A DNA stretch of 64,000 nucleotides, taken from positions 1,550,001 to 1,614,000 of the forward strand of contig NZ_CP045915.1 of assembly GCF_009650095.1 (NCBI RefSeq). Reading direction: 5' to 3'. Each line of letters opens with the position of its first letter. Positions within the stretch are counted from its first letter, which is position 1. Positions 16,677-24,711 of this stretch are shown here, piece by piece. The notes under the pieces were generated by a model. It was not told where the DNA came from, searched no databases, and saw only the letters and a program-made list of their open reading frames with translations. Source of the stretch: Gracilibacillus salitolerans. Lineage in GTDB: Bacteria > Bacillota > Bacilli > Bacillales > Amphibacillaceae. A program made the position numbers and the translations under genes.

Positions 16677-17702
16677 ATGGATAAATTAAAAGTTGCAGTG
16701 ATTGGCTGTGGAAGTATTGCGATTCATCGTCATTTACCAGAATATCAGGCAAATCCTTTTGTTGAGATTGTTGCCGTTTGTGATATTAAAGAGGAGCGTG
16801 CCCAGTTAACAGGATCTAAGTACAATGCACAGGCGTATACCGATTATAAGCAAGCAATAACAGACTCTAAGGCAGACCTTGTCAGTGTTTGTTTACCGAA
16901 TTATTTACATGCCCCTGTTTCAGTTTTTGCAGCAGAACAAGGAAAGCATGTCTTATGTGAAAAGCCAATGGCAACTTCAGAAGAAGAAGCACAACAAATG
17001 ATTGAGGCTAGCAATAACGCTGGTAAAAAATTAATGATTGCACATAACCAACGCTTTGTTCCTAGCCATGAGAAAGCGAAACAGTTAATCGCAAATGGTG
17101 AGATCGGAAAAGTATACAGCTTCCGTACAACGTTTGGCCACGGTGGACCAGAAGGATGGAGCATCGATGGAAAAGAAAGCTGGTTCTTCCGTAAAGAAGA
17201 AGCGTTTATTGGTGCGCTCGGTGACCTTGGCGTACATAAGGCAGATATGATTCGTTATATATTAGGTACCGAATTTTCCGAAGTAGCAGCAATGATTGAG
17301 GCATCTGCTAAAGAAAACAGTGATGTAGACGATCAGGCTGTAACCATTTTACGTAGTGAGAACGGCATTATTGGAACATTAACAGCAAGCTGGGCATATG
17401 GAGCAGGTGAGGATAACTCCACCGTTATTTATGGTGAGAAGGGTATGCTCCGTCTTGAGGATGATCCTGCTTACGGCTTAATAGCAACCTATACTGATGG
17501 ATCAAAAGTAAATTATGAACTTGGCCAAATCCAAACAAATGATAGTGGCGGTCAAACTTCATCAGGTGTAGTCGATCATTTTGTCGATAGTGTACGAAAT
17601 GATACAAAACCGTTGATTGATGGAGAAGAAGGATATAAATCACTACAAATTATCCTTGCAGCATTAGAAGCAAATAAAACGAAGAAAAATATATCGTTAT
17701 AA
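16677..17702 (+). CDS. Gfo/Idh/MocA-family NAD(P)-dependent oxidoreductase (first copy)
   Basis: The 341-residue protein has the N-terminal dinucleotide-binding motif VAVIGCGSIAIHRHLP, the family hallmark CEKPMA (Lys of EKP is catalytic) and a C-terminal alpha/beta domain with GALGDLGVHKADMIRYILG. Such enzymes oxidise or reduce sugar hydroxyls, often at C3 of glycosides or on inositols. It is flanked by repeat copies C and D inside the operon. The substrate is not evident, but the TIM-barrel partners and a ThuA protein suggest 3-keto-sugar chemistry. Confidence 0.87.
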   Translation: MDKLKVAVIGCGSIAIHRHLPEYQANPFVEIVAVCDIKEERAQLTGSKYNAQAYTDYKQAITDSKADLVSVCLPNYLHAPVSVFAAEQGKHVLCEKPMATSEEEAQQMIEASNNAGKKLMIAHNQRFVPSHEKAKQLIANGEIGKVYSFRTTFGHGGPEGWSIDGKESWFFRKEEAFIGALGDLGVHKADMIRYILGTEFSEVAAMIEASAKENSDVDDQAVTILRSENGIIGTLTASWAYGAGEDNSTVIYGEKGMLRLEDDPAYGLIATYTDGSKVNYELGQIQTNDSGGQTSSGVVDHFVDSVRNDTKPLIDGEEGYKSLQIILAALEANKTKKNISL

Positions 17703-17703
17703 T

Positions 17704-17760
17704 GAGAAACTTCAATCAGTGGGGATTGTCTTCATTTCCACTGATTGTTCACCATGATAA
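17704..17760 (+). repeat. Dispersed intergenic repeat, hairpin form (copy D)
   Basis: It begins GAGAAACTTC, forms a stem of CAATCAGTGG (17713-17722) with CCACTGATTG (17738-17747) and ends TTCACCATGATAA. Compared with copy C, the second base pair of the stem changed from C-G to A-T on both arms, a compensatory change. It fills the gap before the TIM-barrel gene and ends four bases before the AGGAGG site. Confidence 0.7.
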
Positions 17761-17775
17761 TAAGAGGAGGAGAAA

Positions 17776-18747
17776 ATGATGAAACTAGGCGTATTTACTG
17801 TTCTTTTTTCAGATAAAAACTTCGAAGAAATGCTGGATCACGTTAAAGCAAGTGGGTTAGATGCAGTGGAAATCGGAACTGGTGGTTATCCAGGAGATGC
17901 TCATTGTAAAATTGATCAATTATTAGAGGATTCAGTGAAACGCGAGCAATATTTGCGGGCGGTAAAGAAGAGAGACTTAACGATTAGTGCCTTTAGTTGT
18001 CATGGAAACCCGCTAACCCCCGATAAGCAATTTGCGGAAGAAAGTGATCAAATTCTTCGTAAAACAATTGAACTTGCTGGGCTTACCGACGTACCAGTCG
18101 TTAACTGTTTTTCAGGAACTCCTGGTGACCAGGAAAACGCTAAAGCACCAAACTGGCCTGTCGCTCCATGGCCAACGGAATATGCAGATGTTTTAGAATG
18201 GCAATGGGAAGAAAAACTCGTACCATATTGGAAAGAAATCGGAGAGCTTGCTGAAAAGCATAACGTCAAAATCGGAATCGAATTACATGCAGGCTTTTTA
18301 GTACATACACCATACACGATGCTTAAACTACGTGAAAAAACAAGCCCAGCAATTGGAGCAAACCTTGATCCTAGTCATTTATGGTGGCAAGGGATAGACC
18401 CAGTTGCAGCTATTAAAATTTTAGGTAAAGAAAATGCGTTACACCATTTCCATGCCAAAGACACCTACATTGATCAAGATAATGTCAATATGTATGGTCT
18501 AACGGATATGCAACCATATGGTAACATTCAAACAAGAGCATGGAATTTCCGGTCAGTCGGATGTGGTCACGGTTTAGAAGAATGGTCTAACATGATTAGT
18601 GCACTACGTACGTTTGGTTATGATTACGTTGTAAGTATTGAGCATGAAGATCCTATCATGTCAATTGACGAAGGATTTGCTCGTGCTGTTGATAATTTGA
18701 AAGCAGTAAATATTAAAGAAAGCCCAGCAGAGATGTGGTGGGCGTAA
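17776..18747 (+). CDS. Sugar phosphate isomerase/epimerase-family TIM barrel (323 aa)
   Basis: The protein belongs to the AP-endonuclease-2-like TIM-barrel family. The metal-binding residues are visible in IGIELHAGF (Glu), ANLDPSHLWW (Asp/His), HFHAKDTYID (His) and VSIEHEDP (Glu). Members act as epimerases, isomerases or lyases on keto sugars and inosose. Tandem ATGs at 17776 and 17779 are both compatible with the AGGAGG site. It is the third gene of the operon and is followed 16 bases later by the second Gfo/Idh gene. Confidence 0.85.
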   Translation: MMKLGVFTVLFSDKNFEEMLDHVKASGLDAVEIGTGGYPGDAHCKIDQLLEDSVKREQYLRAVKKRDLTISAFSCHGNPLTPDKQFAEESDQILRKTIELAGLTDVPVVNCFSGTPGDQENAKAPNWPVAPWPTEYADVLEWQWEEKLVPYWKEIGELAEKHNVKIGIELHAGFLVHTPYTMLKLREKTSPAIGANLDPSHLWWQGIDPVAAIKILGKENALHHFHAKDTYIDQDNVNMYGLTDMQPYGNIQTRAWNFRSVGCGHGLEEWSNMISALRTFGYDYVVSIEHEDPIMSIDEGFARAVDNLKAVNIKESPAEMWWA

Positions 18748-18763
18748 GGAAAGGAAGTCACTG

Positions 18764-19804
18764 ATGACAAAATTAAAAGTTGCTCTAATTGGTGCAGGAG
18801 GTATTGCAACAGATGTACATATCCCTGCTTATCGAAAAGTTCCAGAACAAGTAGAAATTGTAGCGGTGGCAGATGTAGCCTATGATAAAGCAAAAACGGT
18901 GGCAAGCGAGTACGGTATTCCAGCAGCATTTGATAGTTATGAAACAATGTTAGCAGAAACAGAGATCGATGCTGTAAGCGTTTGTGTACCAAATAAATTT
19001 CATAAGAATGCAGCTATTGCCGGATTAGAAGCAGGTTGCCATGTATTATGCGAAAAACCACCAGCAATGAGCCAGCAAGAAGCAAAAGAAATGGAAGATG
19101 CGGCAACTAAATCAGGTAAGTTGCTAATGTATGGTTTCCATTACCGTTTCCAATCTGAGACACAAGCGGCTAAAAGGTTCATTGATGCCGGCGAATTAGG
19201 TGAAATTTATTCTGGTCGAGTGCAAGCGATTAGACGACGTGGCATTCCTGGCTGGGGTGTATTTACCAACAAAGAACTACAAGGTGGAGGTCCATTAATC
19301 GATATTGGTGTCCATATGTTAGATACGGCATTATATTTAATGGGTTACCCAGAGCCTGTCGTAGTACTTGGTCAGACACATCAACAACTCGGAACGAAAA
19401 AAGGTGTAGGTTTATTAGGTGAATGGGATTATCAAAACTTTACTGTCGAGGATATGGCGGTAGGGATGATAACTTTCAAAAATGGTGCATCACTAGTATT
19501 AGAATCAGCATTTGCTGCAAATGTGGAAAAGCGTGATACGATGCAGGTTTCATTAATGGGGAATAAAGGTGGAGCCGATATTTTTCCATTAAAAATGTAT
19601 CAGGAAAAGCACGACACATTAATTGATATTACACCAGCCTATTTACCGGAAATCAATGCTCATCAAACAGAAATTCATGCCTTTGTAGTAGACTGTATCG
19701 AAGGAAATGTAACAGACCGTTTTGCCAAGCAAGGAACCAACATTCAAAAAATTATAGATGGACTTTACCAATCGGCTGAATCGGGTAAAGCAATATACTT
19801 ATAA
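18764..19804 (+). CDS. Gfo/Idh/MocA-family oxidoreductase (second copy)
   Basis: This 346-residue paralogue has VALIGAGGIATDVHIP at the NAD site, CEKPPAMSQQEA with the catalytic EKP, and GGGPLIDIGVHMLDTALYLM, the metal-independent active-site helix typical of the family. It is quite different from the first copy, so the two probably act on different substrates or in opposite directions, such as oxidation of a glycoside and later reduction of the freed keto sugar. A GGAAG site precedes the start. The fifth operon gene follows within 30 bases. Confidence 0.87.
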   Translation: MTKLKVALIGAGGIATDVHIPAYRKVPEQVEIVAVADVAYDKAKTVASEYGIPAAFDSYETMLAETEIDAVSVCVPNKFHKNAAIAGLEAGCHVLCEKPPAMSQQEAKEMEDAATKSGKLLMYGFHYRFQSETQAAKRFIDAGELGEIYSGRVQAIRRRGIPGWGVFTNKELQGGGPLIDIGVHMLDTALYLMGYPEPVVVLGQTHQQLGTKKGVGLLGEWDYQNFTVEDMAVGMITFKNGASLVLESAFAANVEKRDTMQVSLMGNKGGADIFPLKMYQEKHDTLIDITPAYLPEINAHQTEIHAFVVDCIEGNVTDRFAKQGTNIQKIIDGLYQSAESGKAIYL

Positions 19805-19832
19805 ACATTTAATTAGAGAAGGAGCGTTATAC

Positions 19833-20594
19833 ATGGGAAAAATTGCGATTCAATTATATTCAGTACGTGACCATACCTCGAAGGATTTTTTAGGGACTTT
19901 ACGTAAATTGGGTGAAATGGGTTATGAGGCAGTGCAATTTGCCGGATTTTTTGATACACCTGCAGAAGAATTAAAACAAGTAATGGATGAGGCTGGACTA
20001 GTTGCTGCTGGAAGTCATATGCCGTTTGACAGTTTAACAGGAGATCAATTGGAAGAATCATTAACCTATAATAAAACAATTGGTAATGATTTGATCATTT
20101 GTCCAATACTGCCCGAGGAACTAAGAGCGGATGAAGGTGCCTATTATCGTGCGGCAGAAGAATTAAATGAGATCGGCCGAAAATGTGCAGAAGCTGGATT
20201 TTCCTTTGCATATCATAATCATAACATGGAGTTTTTTGATCTAGGTAATGGAAAAAGAGGATTTGATATTTTATTCGAAGAAACCGATCGTGAGTATGTC
20301 AAAATGGAATTGGATTGTTATTGGGCAACACATGCCGGTGTAGATCCATTACAAACGATAAAAGCATATAATGATCTTGTTGTTTCCTTACACATTAAAG
20401 ACATGACGGTAGAAAATGGCGAAAAACGCAGTATTGAAATTGGAAAAGGTACATTAGATATTGCAACATTATGGGAAACAGGAGAATCTGTTGGTGTCAA
20501 TTGGTATGTAATTGAACAAGAACAATTCGACGGAGATCCACTAGAGAGTGCTAAAGAGAATGTTGTTAATTTGAAAAAAGTTATAAATAAATAA
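19833..20594 (+). CDS. Sugar phosphate isomerase/epimerase-family TIM barrel (253 aa)
   Basis: This second TIM-barrel protein has the ordered metal ligands FAYHNHNMEF, KMELDCYWATHAG, SLHIKDMTVENG and YVIEQEQFDG. It begins MGKIAIQLYSVRDHTSKDFL, the form common in xylose-isomerase-like proteins found next to Gfo/Idh enzymes. The ATG at 19833 fits GAAGGAG upstream; a longer frame overlaps the preceding gene and has no such site. It ends the operon at a strong terminator. A lyase or epimerase role on a 3-keto-glycoside is an inference from the gene set. Confidence 0.83.
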   Translation: MGKIAIQLYSVRDHTSKDFLGTLRKLGEMGYEAVQFAGFFDTPAEELKQVMDEAGLVAAGSHMPFDSLTGDQLEESLTYNKTIGNDLIICPILPEELRADEGAYYRAAEELNEIGRKCAEAGFSFAYHNHNMEFFDLGNGKRGFDILFEETDREYVKMELDCYWATHAGVDPLQTIKAYNDLVVSLHIKDMTVENGEKRSIEIGKGTLDIATLWETGESVGVNWYVIEQEQFDGDPLESAKENVVNLKKVINK

Positions 20595-20598
20595 GCAT

Positions 20599-20647
20599 TA
20601 AATTCCTCATTTTTTGGAACGTTATCCTTAAAATGAGGAATTTTTAT
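20599..20647 (+). terminator. Terminator of the ThuA/Gfo-Idh operon
   Basis: AAATTCCTCATTTT pairs with AAAATGAGGAATTT and is followed by TTT. It closes the five-gene operon. Confidence 0.85.
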
Positions 20648-20729
20648 GGTCTAAAGATAGATGAGAAATGTTGTGTAATATAATTAGTCTGTCTTTGAGA
20701 TAAGTGAAGATATCTGGGCAACAGCATCC

Positions 20730-20880
20730 TTTATCACAGTGCTAATCGTCCGTAATACCCTACTTCAAGGTTCAAGTAAAACTAAGAAGCTATGTGGGGG
20801 ATAAACGGACGCTAACACCCTGATAAGTTTCACTAACCCACAGTTTGGGGCAAAAACCCCACTGAGGGAAGTCTCACTTT
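20730..20880 (-). repeat. Dispersed intergenic repeat, long form (copy E)
   Basis: This is the best full-length member (about 150 bp). On the minus strand it begins GTGAGACTTCCCTCAGTGG, has a hairpin CAGTGGGG / CCCCAAACTG, then the arm CTTATCAGGGTGTTAGCGTC, a spacer with the near-palindrome ACTTGAACCTTGAAGT, and the closing arm ACGGACGATTAGCACTGTGA plus TAAA. The two arms pair over about 24 bases with few mismatches. It lies alone in the gap before the EIIA gene and contains no open frame. Confidence 0.8.
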
Positions 20881-21007
20881 ATCTCGTGAATTCAGAAAAA
20901 AGCATGATACATATATGAAATGATACTTAATAGTACAAAAATGATTATTTTGATCATTTTGGGGTAGAAGTAACTATATATAATGACGCTAATGGAGGGG
21001 TTAAGCA

Positions 21008-21499
21008 ATGTTAAAGAATCTATTTAAGAAGAAAGAAGCGAATTCAGATTTAATGGCACCATTGACGGGAAAAGTAATTCCATTAGAACAAGTACCTGAC
21101 CAAGTCTTTTCCCAAAAAATGATGGGGGATGGTGTAGCGATTGAGCCTACAGGTAAACAAGTTGTATCACCTGTTGATGGCGAAGTGGTGGATGTATTTA
21201 AGACAAAACATGCGATTAGCCTGAAAACGGATGGTGGGGCTGAAATTTTAGTACACATGGGTCTTGAAACAGTTGAATTGGATGGAAAAGGTTTCGATAT
21301 GCAAGTAGAGAATGGTCAAAAGGTTAAAAAAGGAGATCCATTAGCTACATTTGATATTGATACGGTTGCAGCAGAAGGATACAAAACAGTGACTCCCATT
21401 ATCTTATTAAATGGTGAAGATTTTGCGGTGAGTAATGTCGCGAGTGAACAAGATGTGGCAGCAGGTGAGGGCGTTCTATTTCATGTTGAGAAAAAGTAA
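21008..21499 (+). CDS. crr: PTS glucose-type EIIA component
   Basis: This cytoplasmic phosphocarrier (163 residues) belongs to the glucose EIIA family. The phosphorylated histidine is His83 in EILVHMGLETVEL and the partner histidine is His68 in KTKHAISL. It is a free-standing EIIA like B. subtilis YpqE/Crr, so it would serve EIIBC permeases encoded elsewhere. It could also tie sugar supply to regulation, although Gram-positive bacteria mainly use HPr for that. The gene stands alone with a GGAGGGG site and its own terminator. Confidence 0.88.
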   Translation: MLKNLFKKKEANSDLMAPLTGKVIPLEQVPDQVFSQKMMGDGVAIEPTGKQVVSPVDGEVVDVFKTKHAISLKTDGGAEILVHMGLETVELDGKGFDMQVENGQKVKKGDPLATFDIDTVAAEGYKTVTPIILLNGEDFAVSNVASEQDVAAGEGVLFHVEKK

Positions 21500-21526
21500 C
21501 AAGGACAAATGATATAAATATACGAT

Positions 21527-21568
21527 AAAACGTATGAGATTTCACATGGAGAATCTCATACGTTTTTT
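21527..21568 (+). terminator. Rho-independent terminator after crr
   Basis: AAAACGTATGAGATT pairs with AATCTCATACGTTTT around a short loop and runs into T residues. Confidence 0.88.
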
Positions 21569-21609
21569 CAAAGGAGTGTAATATAAACTGTGTAAGTTAG
21601 AGTTTCAAT

Positions 21610-22443
21610 TTAATTCTTTTTACGATTGACATGTATCATAATCTTCGTCACATATTGTTCCTCATTGGTTTTTACAACAGTGTCATAAATATATTCTTCT
21701 AAAACATAATCTCCTAACTCTAAATTTAATCGATTCATCTCTGACAAAAGTCGTTTATATGTATGGTGGATCTTCTTATCCTCTCCTATATGGTATCCGG
21801 TTAAAAAGTCACCTTGTATCGTCTTATAGTATGGGTTATCCTTCCGAGAATGAAGTTGTTTTATATATAAATAACTATAATTAGTAAACTCACCCTTTAG
21901 CACTTGTTTTCGTTTAGTTAAGCCTCCTATAGGGTATCCGGTATCGATATGTAATTTGTACAATTCATCAACAAAGTCTGAGAATACTTCAAAAAATTCT
22001 TCATCCGAAACATTTTCTATATTTTTACTTAAATAATATGTTTGTTCCGGTAATTGTTCGACACTAACTTGATCAAAATCTATACTTGATGCTTTATTCA
22101 TTAATTCAATCTGTGCATCGATCATATTCTCTTTCATTTCAATCTCCATCCGTTGTTTCGCTACTTTTTCTTTCTGTTGATACATGATCGATACGAATTT
22201 TTCAGGTGATTTATGTTTAACATATTGACGAATATCATGTAATGACATGCCCAGATCTTTTAACAATGCAATGAGAGTAAATAACTCTAATTGGTGGATT
22301 GAATAATAGCGGTAGCCTTTTTCATTTTTTAATACAGGTGATAAAAGTCCAATTTGATCATAATAAAAAAGTGTTTGCTTATTTACTCTGCAAAGTTTGG
22401 CAAATTCACCAGTTGTGAAATATTTAATATTTTTGTCAGTCAT
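21610..22443 (-). CDS. MerR-family regulator with C-terminal effector domain (BmrR-like)
   Basis: The 277-residue protein begins with a MerR winged helix (YFTTGEFAKLCRVNKQTLFY, then GYRYYSIHQLELF). A coiled-coil dimer helix follows at about residues 80-115, then a domain of about 150 residues like the GyrI/BmrR drug-binding fold. It is divergent from an MFS efflux gene across an 84-base gap that holds a promoter with the long 19-base spacer used by MerR activators. It most likely senses the substrate of that pump. Confidence 0.85.
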   Translation of the reverse strand: MTDKNIKYFTTGEFAKLCRVNKQTLFYYDQIGLLSPVLKNEKGYRYYSIHQLELFTLIALLKDLGMSLHDIRQYVKHKSPEKFVSIMYQQKEKVAKQRMEIEMKENMIDAQIELMNKASSIDFDQVSVEQLPEQTYYLSKNIENVSDEEFFEVFSDFVDELYKLHIDTGYPIGGLTKRKQVLKGEFTNYSYLYIKQLHSRKDNPYYKTIQGDFLTGYHIGEDKKIHHTYKRLLSEMNRLNLELGDYVLEEYIYDTVVKTNEEQYVTKIMIHVNRKKN

Positions 22444-22460
22444 TTTTCAACACTCCAGTC

Positions 22461-22491
22461 TTGACTATATAGTTACTATATACCATAAGAT
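22461..22491 (+). promoter_or_regulatory. MerR-type promoter/operator with 19-bp spacer
   Basis: TTGACT and TAAGAT are separated by 19 bases. The spacer holds the palindrome TATATAGTTACTATATA (8-1-8). Such over-long spacers with a central palindrome are the hallmark of promoters that MerR activators twist into activity. It drives the MFS gene and lies upstream of the regulator on the other strand. Confidence 0.75.
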
Positions 22492-22527
22492 GATCTAGTA
22501 GACAACATTAGAAATGGAGAAATGACA

Positions 22528-23733
22528 ATGAAACAATCTATCTTTCGAAATCGAACATATATGTTATTGTTAGTTGCAGGTATTTTTGCGATCGTTGGCT
22601 TTAGTATGTTTTTGACAACGACTTCTTGGTATATCATCAATGTATTAAGTTCACCTGGAGTCTTGGGAATTGCTTTAATTACGGCAACAGTGCCACGTTT
22701 AATATTGATCACTTTTGGTGGAGTGTTGGCCGATAAGTATAAAAAAACTACGATTATGTTTGGTACTAACTTGCTTCAGGCATTGGTTCTGTTTTGTATT
22801 TATTGGCTTGTGGCAAGTGACTCCATGACATTAGTTTTATTATTTGTTACGGTAGGCGTATTTGGTATGCTGGATGCATTTTTTGGACCGGCCAGTTCCT
22901 CTTTGATACCGAAAATAGTGGAAAAATCGCAATTACAGCAAGCAAATGCTTATTTCCAAGGTATTGATCAAATATCATTTATTATCGGTCCGATCCTTGC
23001 GGGAGTAATCATGGAAACTAGCACTATAGCTACTAGTTACTTTGTGGCAACCCTATTGGTTCTGTTATCTGCTCTCGTAGTTTTTCCACCTTTTATTAAA
23101 GAAGGACCAGTTGAGCACAGAGGTGATCAAAGCACATTAGAAGATTTTCGTGAAGGTATTGCATATATGAAATCTTCTACATTCTTATTAACAGGGATTA
23201 TTGTGTTGATTACTTTAAATTTCTTTGTATTTGGCGGACTGCAAATTGCAATGCCATTGTTAGTTGATCTTCTTGGTGGGACACCGATTAATTTAAGTTT
23301 TATGGAGGTTAGCTTAGGAGTCGGTATGGTACTTGGGACGCTAATTATGAGTTTTGTTAAAGTGAAACGTAAAGGATTTACATCTCTAATGGGGCTTACC
23401 GCTTCCTTGATATCTTTGATTATCTTTAGCTTTGCTACTAATTTAACGATCCTGACTGCTATATTGTTCTTTATTGGGTTTTCGATTGCATTTGTGTTTG
23501 TTCCTTTTTTCACAGCAGCTCAAGAAACTACCGAGAATCGAATCATGGGAAGAGTGATGAGCATTATCTTCTTGGCGATGAATGGATTTGATCCAATTGC
23601 ATATGGTGTTGTAAGTGCGTTAGCTTCAGCAGGAATGGATATTCAGTTAATTTTGCTTGTCGCTGGAGTGCTTGGTATGGTTATCGCTGTTTGTGTATGG
23701 TTTAAGGGGAAAGCATTTGTTAGAGCTTATTAA
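22528..23733 (+). CDS. MFS transporter, probable drug efflux
   Basis: The 401-residue integral membrane protein has the length and hydrophobic pattern of 12-helix major facilitator transporters. The loop-2/3 motif is GGVLADKYKK, and LDAFFGPASSSLIPKI in the fifth segment is typical of the MFS_3 group that includes macrolide and siderophore exporters. The ATG at 22528 has GGAGA eight bases upstream. Control by the divergent MerR-type regulator supports a role in exporting toxic compounds. The compound itself cannot be named. Confidence 0.85.
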   Translation: MKQSIFRNRTYMLLLVAGIFAIVGFSMFLTTTSWYIINVLSSPGVLGIALITATVPRLILITFGGVLADKYKKTTIMFGTNLLQALVLFCIYWLVASDSMTLVLLFVTVGVFGMLDAFFGPASSSLIPKIVEKSQLQQANAYFQGIDQISFIIGPILAGVIMETSTIATSYFVATLLVLLSALVVFPPFIKEGPVEHRGDQSTLEDFREGIAYMKSSTFLLTGIIVLITLNFFVFGGLQIAMPLLVDLLGGTPINLSFMEVSLGVGMVLGTLIMSFVKVKRKGFTSLMGLTASLISLIIFSFATNLTILTAILFFIGFSIAFVFVPFFTAAQETTENRIMGRVMSIIFLAMNGFDPIAYGVVSALASAGMDIQLILLVAGVLGMVIAVCVWFKGKAFVRAY

Positions 23734-23794
23734 CAATAATTGCAATATTATATTTAACGTGAAGTTCAAGAAAATGGTAATTTGAAGGAAAGAG

Positions 23795-23894
23795 TTAAAC
23801 AAGGCGATCATCAGTGGTCGTCTTGTTTAATATAAGAAATAAATAAAATATTTTGGAATATTATGTTAATATTAAAGTAAATTATTGATGAATA
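23795..23894 (+). repeat. Duplicated intergenic segment, copy 1 (with terminator hairpin)
   Basis: AAACAAGGCGA (23797-23807) pairs with TCGTCTTGTTT (23818-23828), forming a terminator for the MFS gene. The segment, including the later TTTGGAATATTATGTTAATA, is clearly related to 26199-26300. Both copies lie about 100-120 bases upstream of an accessory gene start. Confidence 0.6.
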
Positions 23895-24013
23895 AGGATT
23901 AGTCTAAAGAAACTTAGACTTTATAATGAAAACTGGATTTGTAGCTTTTAACGAATATAATTCCGAATGAAAGCGCGTTAAAAGTAGAAGGACAATCAGG
24001 GAGGAAGTATTTT

Positions 24014-24361
24014 ATGTTTTATCGAAGAAAGTTTTATATTGTAAAGAAAGAATTTGTAGAAATTTTTAATGCTCATTTTAATAACACGAATTTACCCAAC
24101 CAATTAAAACATGGTGCAAGATTAGTAGGTCGTTGGATGAAAGAAAATAATGATGATACGGTAGAAATATTTGCTATATGGGAGTATAACACTTATGAAG
24201 AATACTTAGATATTGAGTCCAAAGTAAGAAGTGATAAAGCGCATGTTAAACGAGTTCAAGACTGGTATCTAAAAAATGGTGGCAGAGAACGTGTATTTAA
24301 TGATTACATATTAGAAGTAAAGAACGAACCGATAGAATCAACCGTGAAAGAGAATAACTAA
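24014..24361 (+). CDS. NIPSNAP-family protein
   Basis: This 115-residue protein begins MFYRRKFYIVKKEFVEIFNA and contains GARLVGRWMKENNDD and EIFAIWEYNTYEEYLDIE, the pattern of NIPSNAP/dimeric alpha-beta-barrel proteins. Its biochemical role is unknown; homologues are small cytoplasmic proteins. A GGGAGGAAG site precedes the ATG. The gene sits in a patchy accessory region next to a truncated Nudix gene. Confidence 0.75.
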   Translation: MFYRRKFYIVKKEFVEIFNAHFNNTNLPNQLKHGARLVGRWMKENNDDTVEIFAIWEYNTYEEYLDIESKVRSDKAHVKRVQDWYLKNGGRERVFNDYILEVKNEPIESTVKENN

Positions 24362-24468
24362 TTTTTCTCTCATCTAACGGAGCAAAAAATAAGAGTAGAA
24401 AACTGGAGGTACACGTATTTCCTAATAACGGAAGTAGGATAAGAAGTTATCGATAAAGAGGGATGTAT

Positions 24469-24672
24469 ATGGCTGAATATATTAAGGAAATAAGAGAACT
24501 TATCGGCAGCAGACCTTTAATTTTGGTTGGTGCAACTATTATAGTTAAGAATGATAGAAACGAAATTTTATTCCAACACCGATCTGATACTACAGAATGG
24601 GGATTACCAGGAGGTGCAATGGAAATTGAGTTACAAAATTGGCAAAATAAAAGCATTATTGATTCACTTTAG
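24469..24672 (+). pseudogene. Truncated Nudix hydrolase
   Basis: The first 50 residues match the start of Nudix hydrolases: LILVGATIIVKNDRNEILFQ, then HRSDTTEWGLPGGAMEI. The frame then departs into ELQNWQNKSIIDSL and stops, so the catalytic Nudix box (REVxEExG) is absent. A functional-looking AAAGAGGG site remains. The gene is therefore a remnant cut inside the Nudix box, probably by deletion, since the next gene on the other strand begins within 40 bases. Confidence 0.75.
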
Positions 24673-24711
24673 CCACAATCAATAATGCTCAAATTAAGAA
24701 TACTACTTACT

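Noticed and set aside
16592..17760. Repeat copies as a CRISPR array
   Set aside because: The copies are dispersed over tens of kilobases in both orientations, vary in length and have no regular spacers or cas genes.
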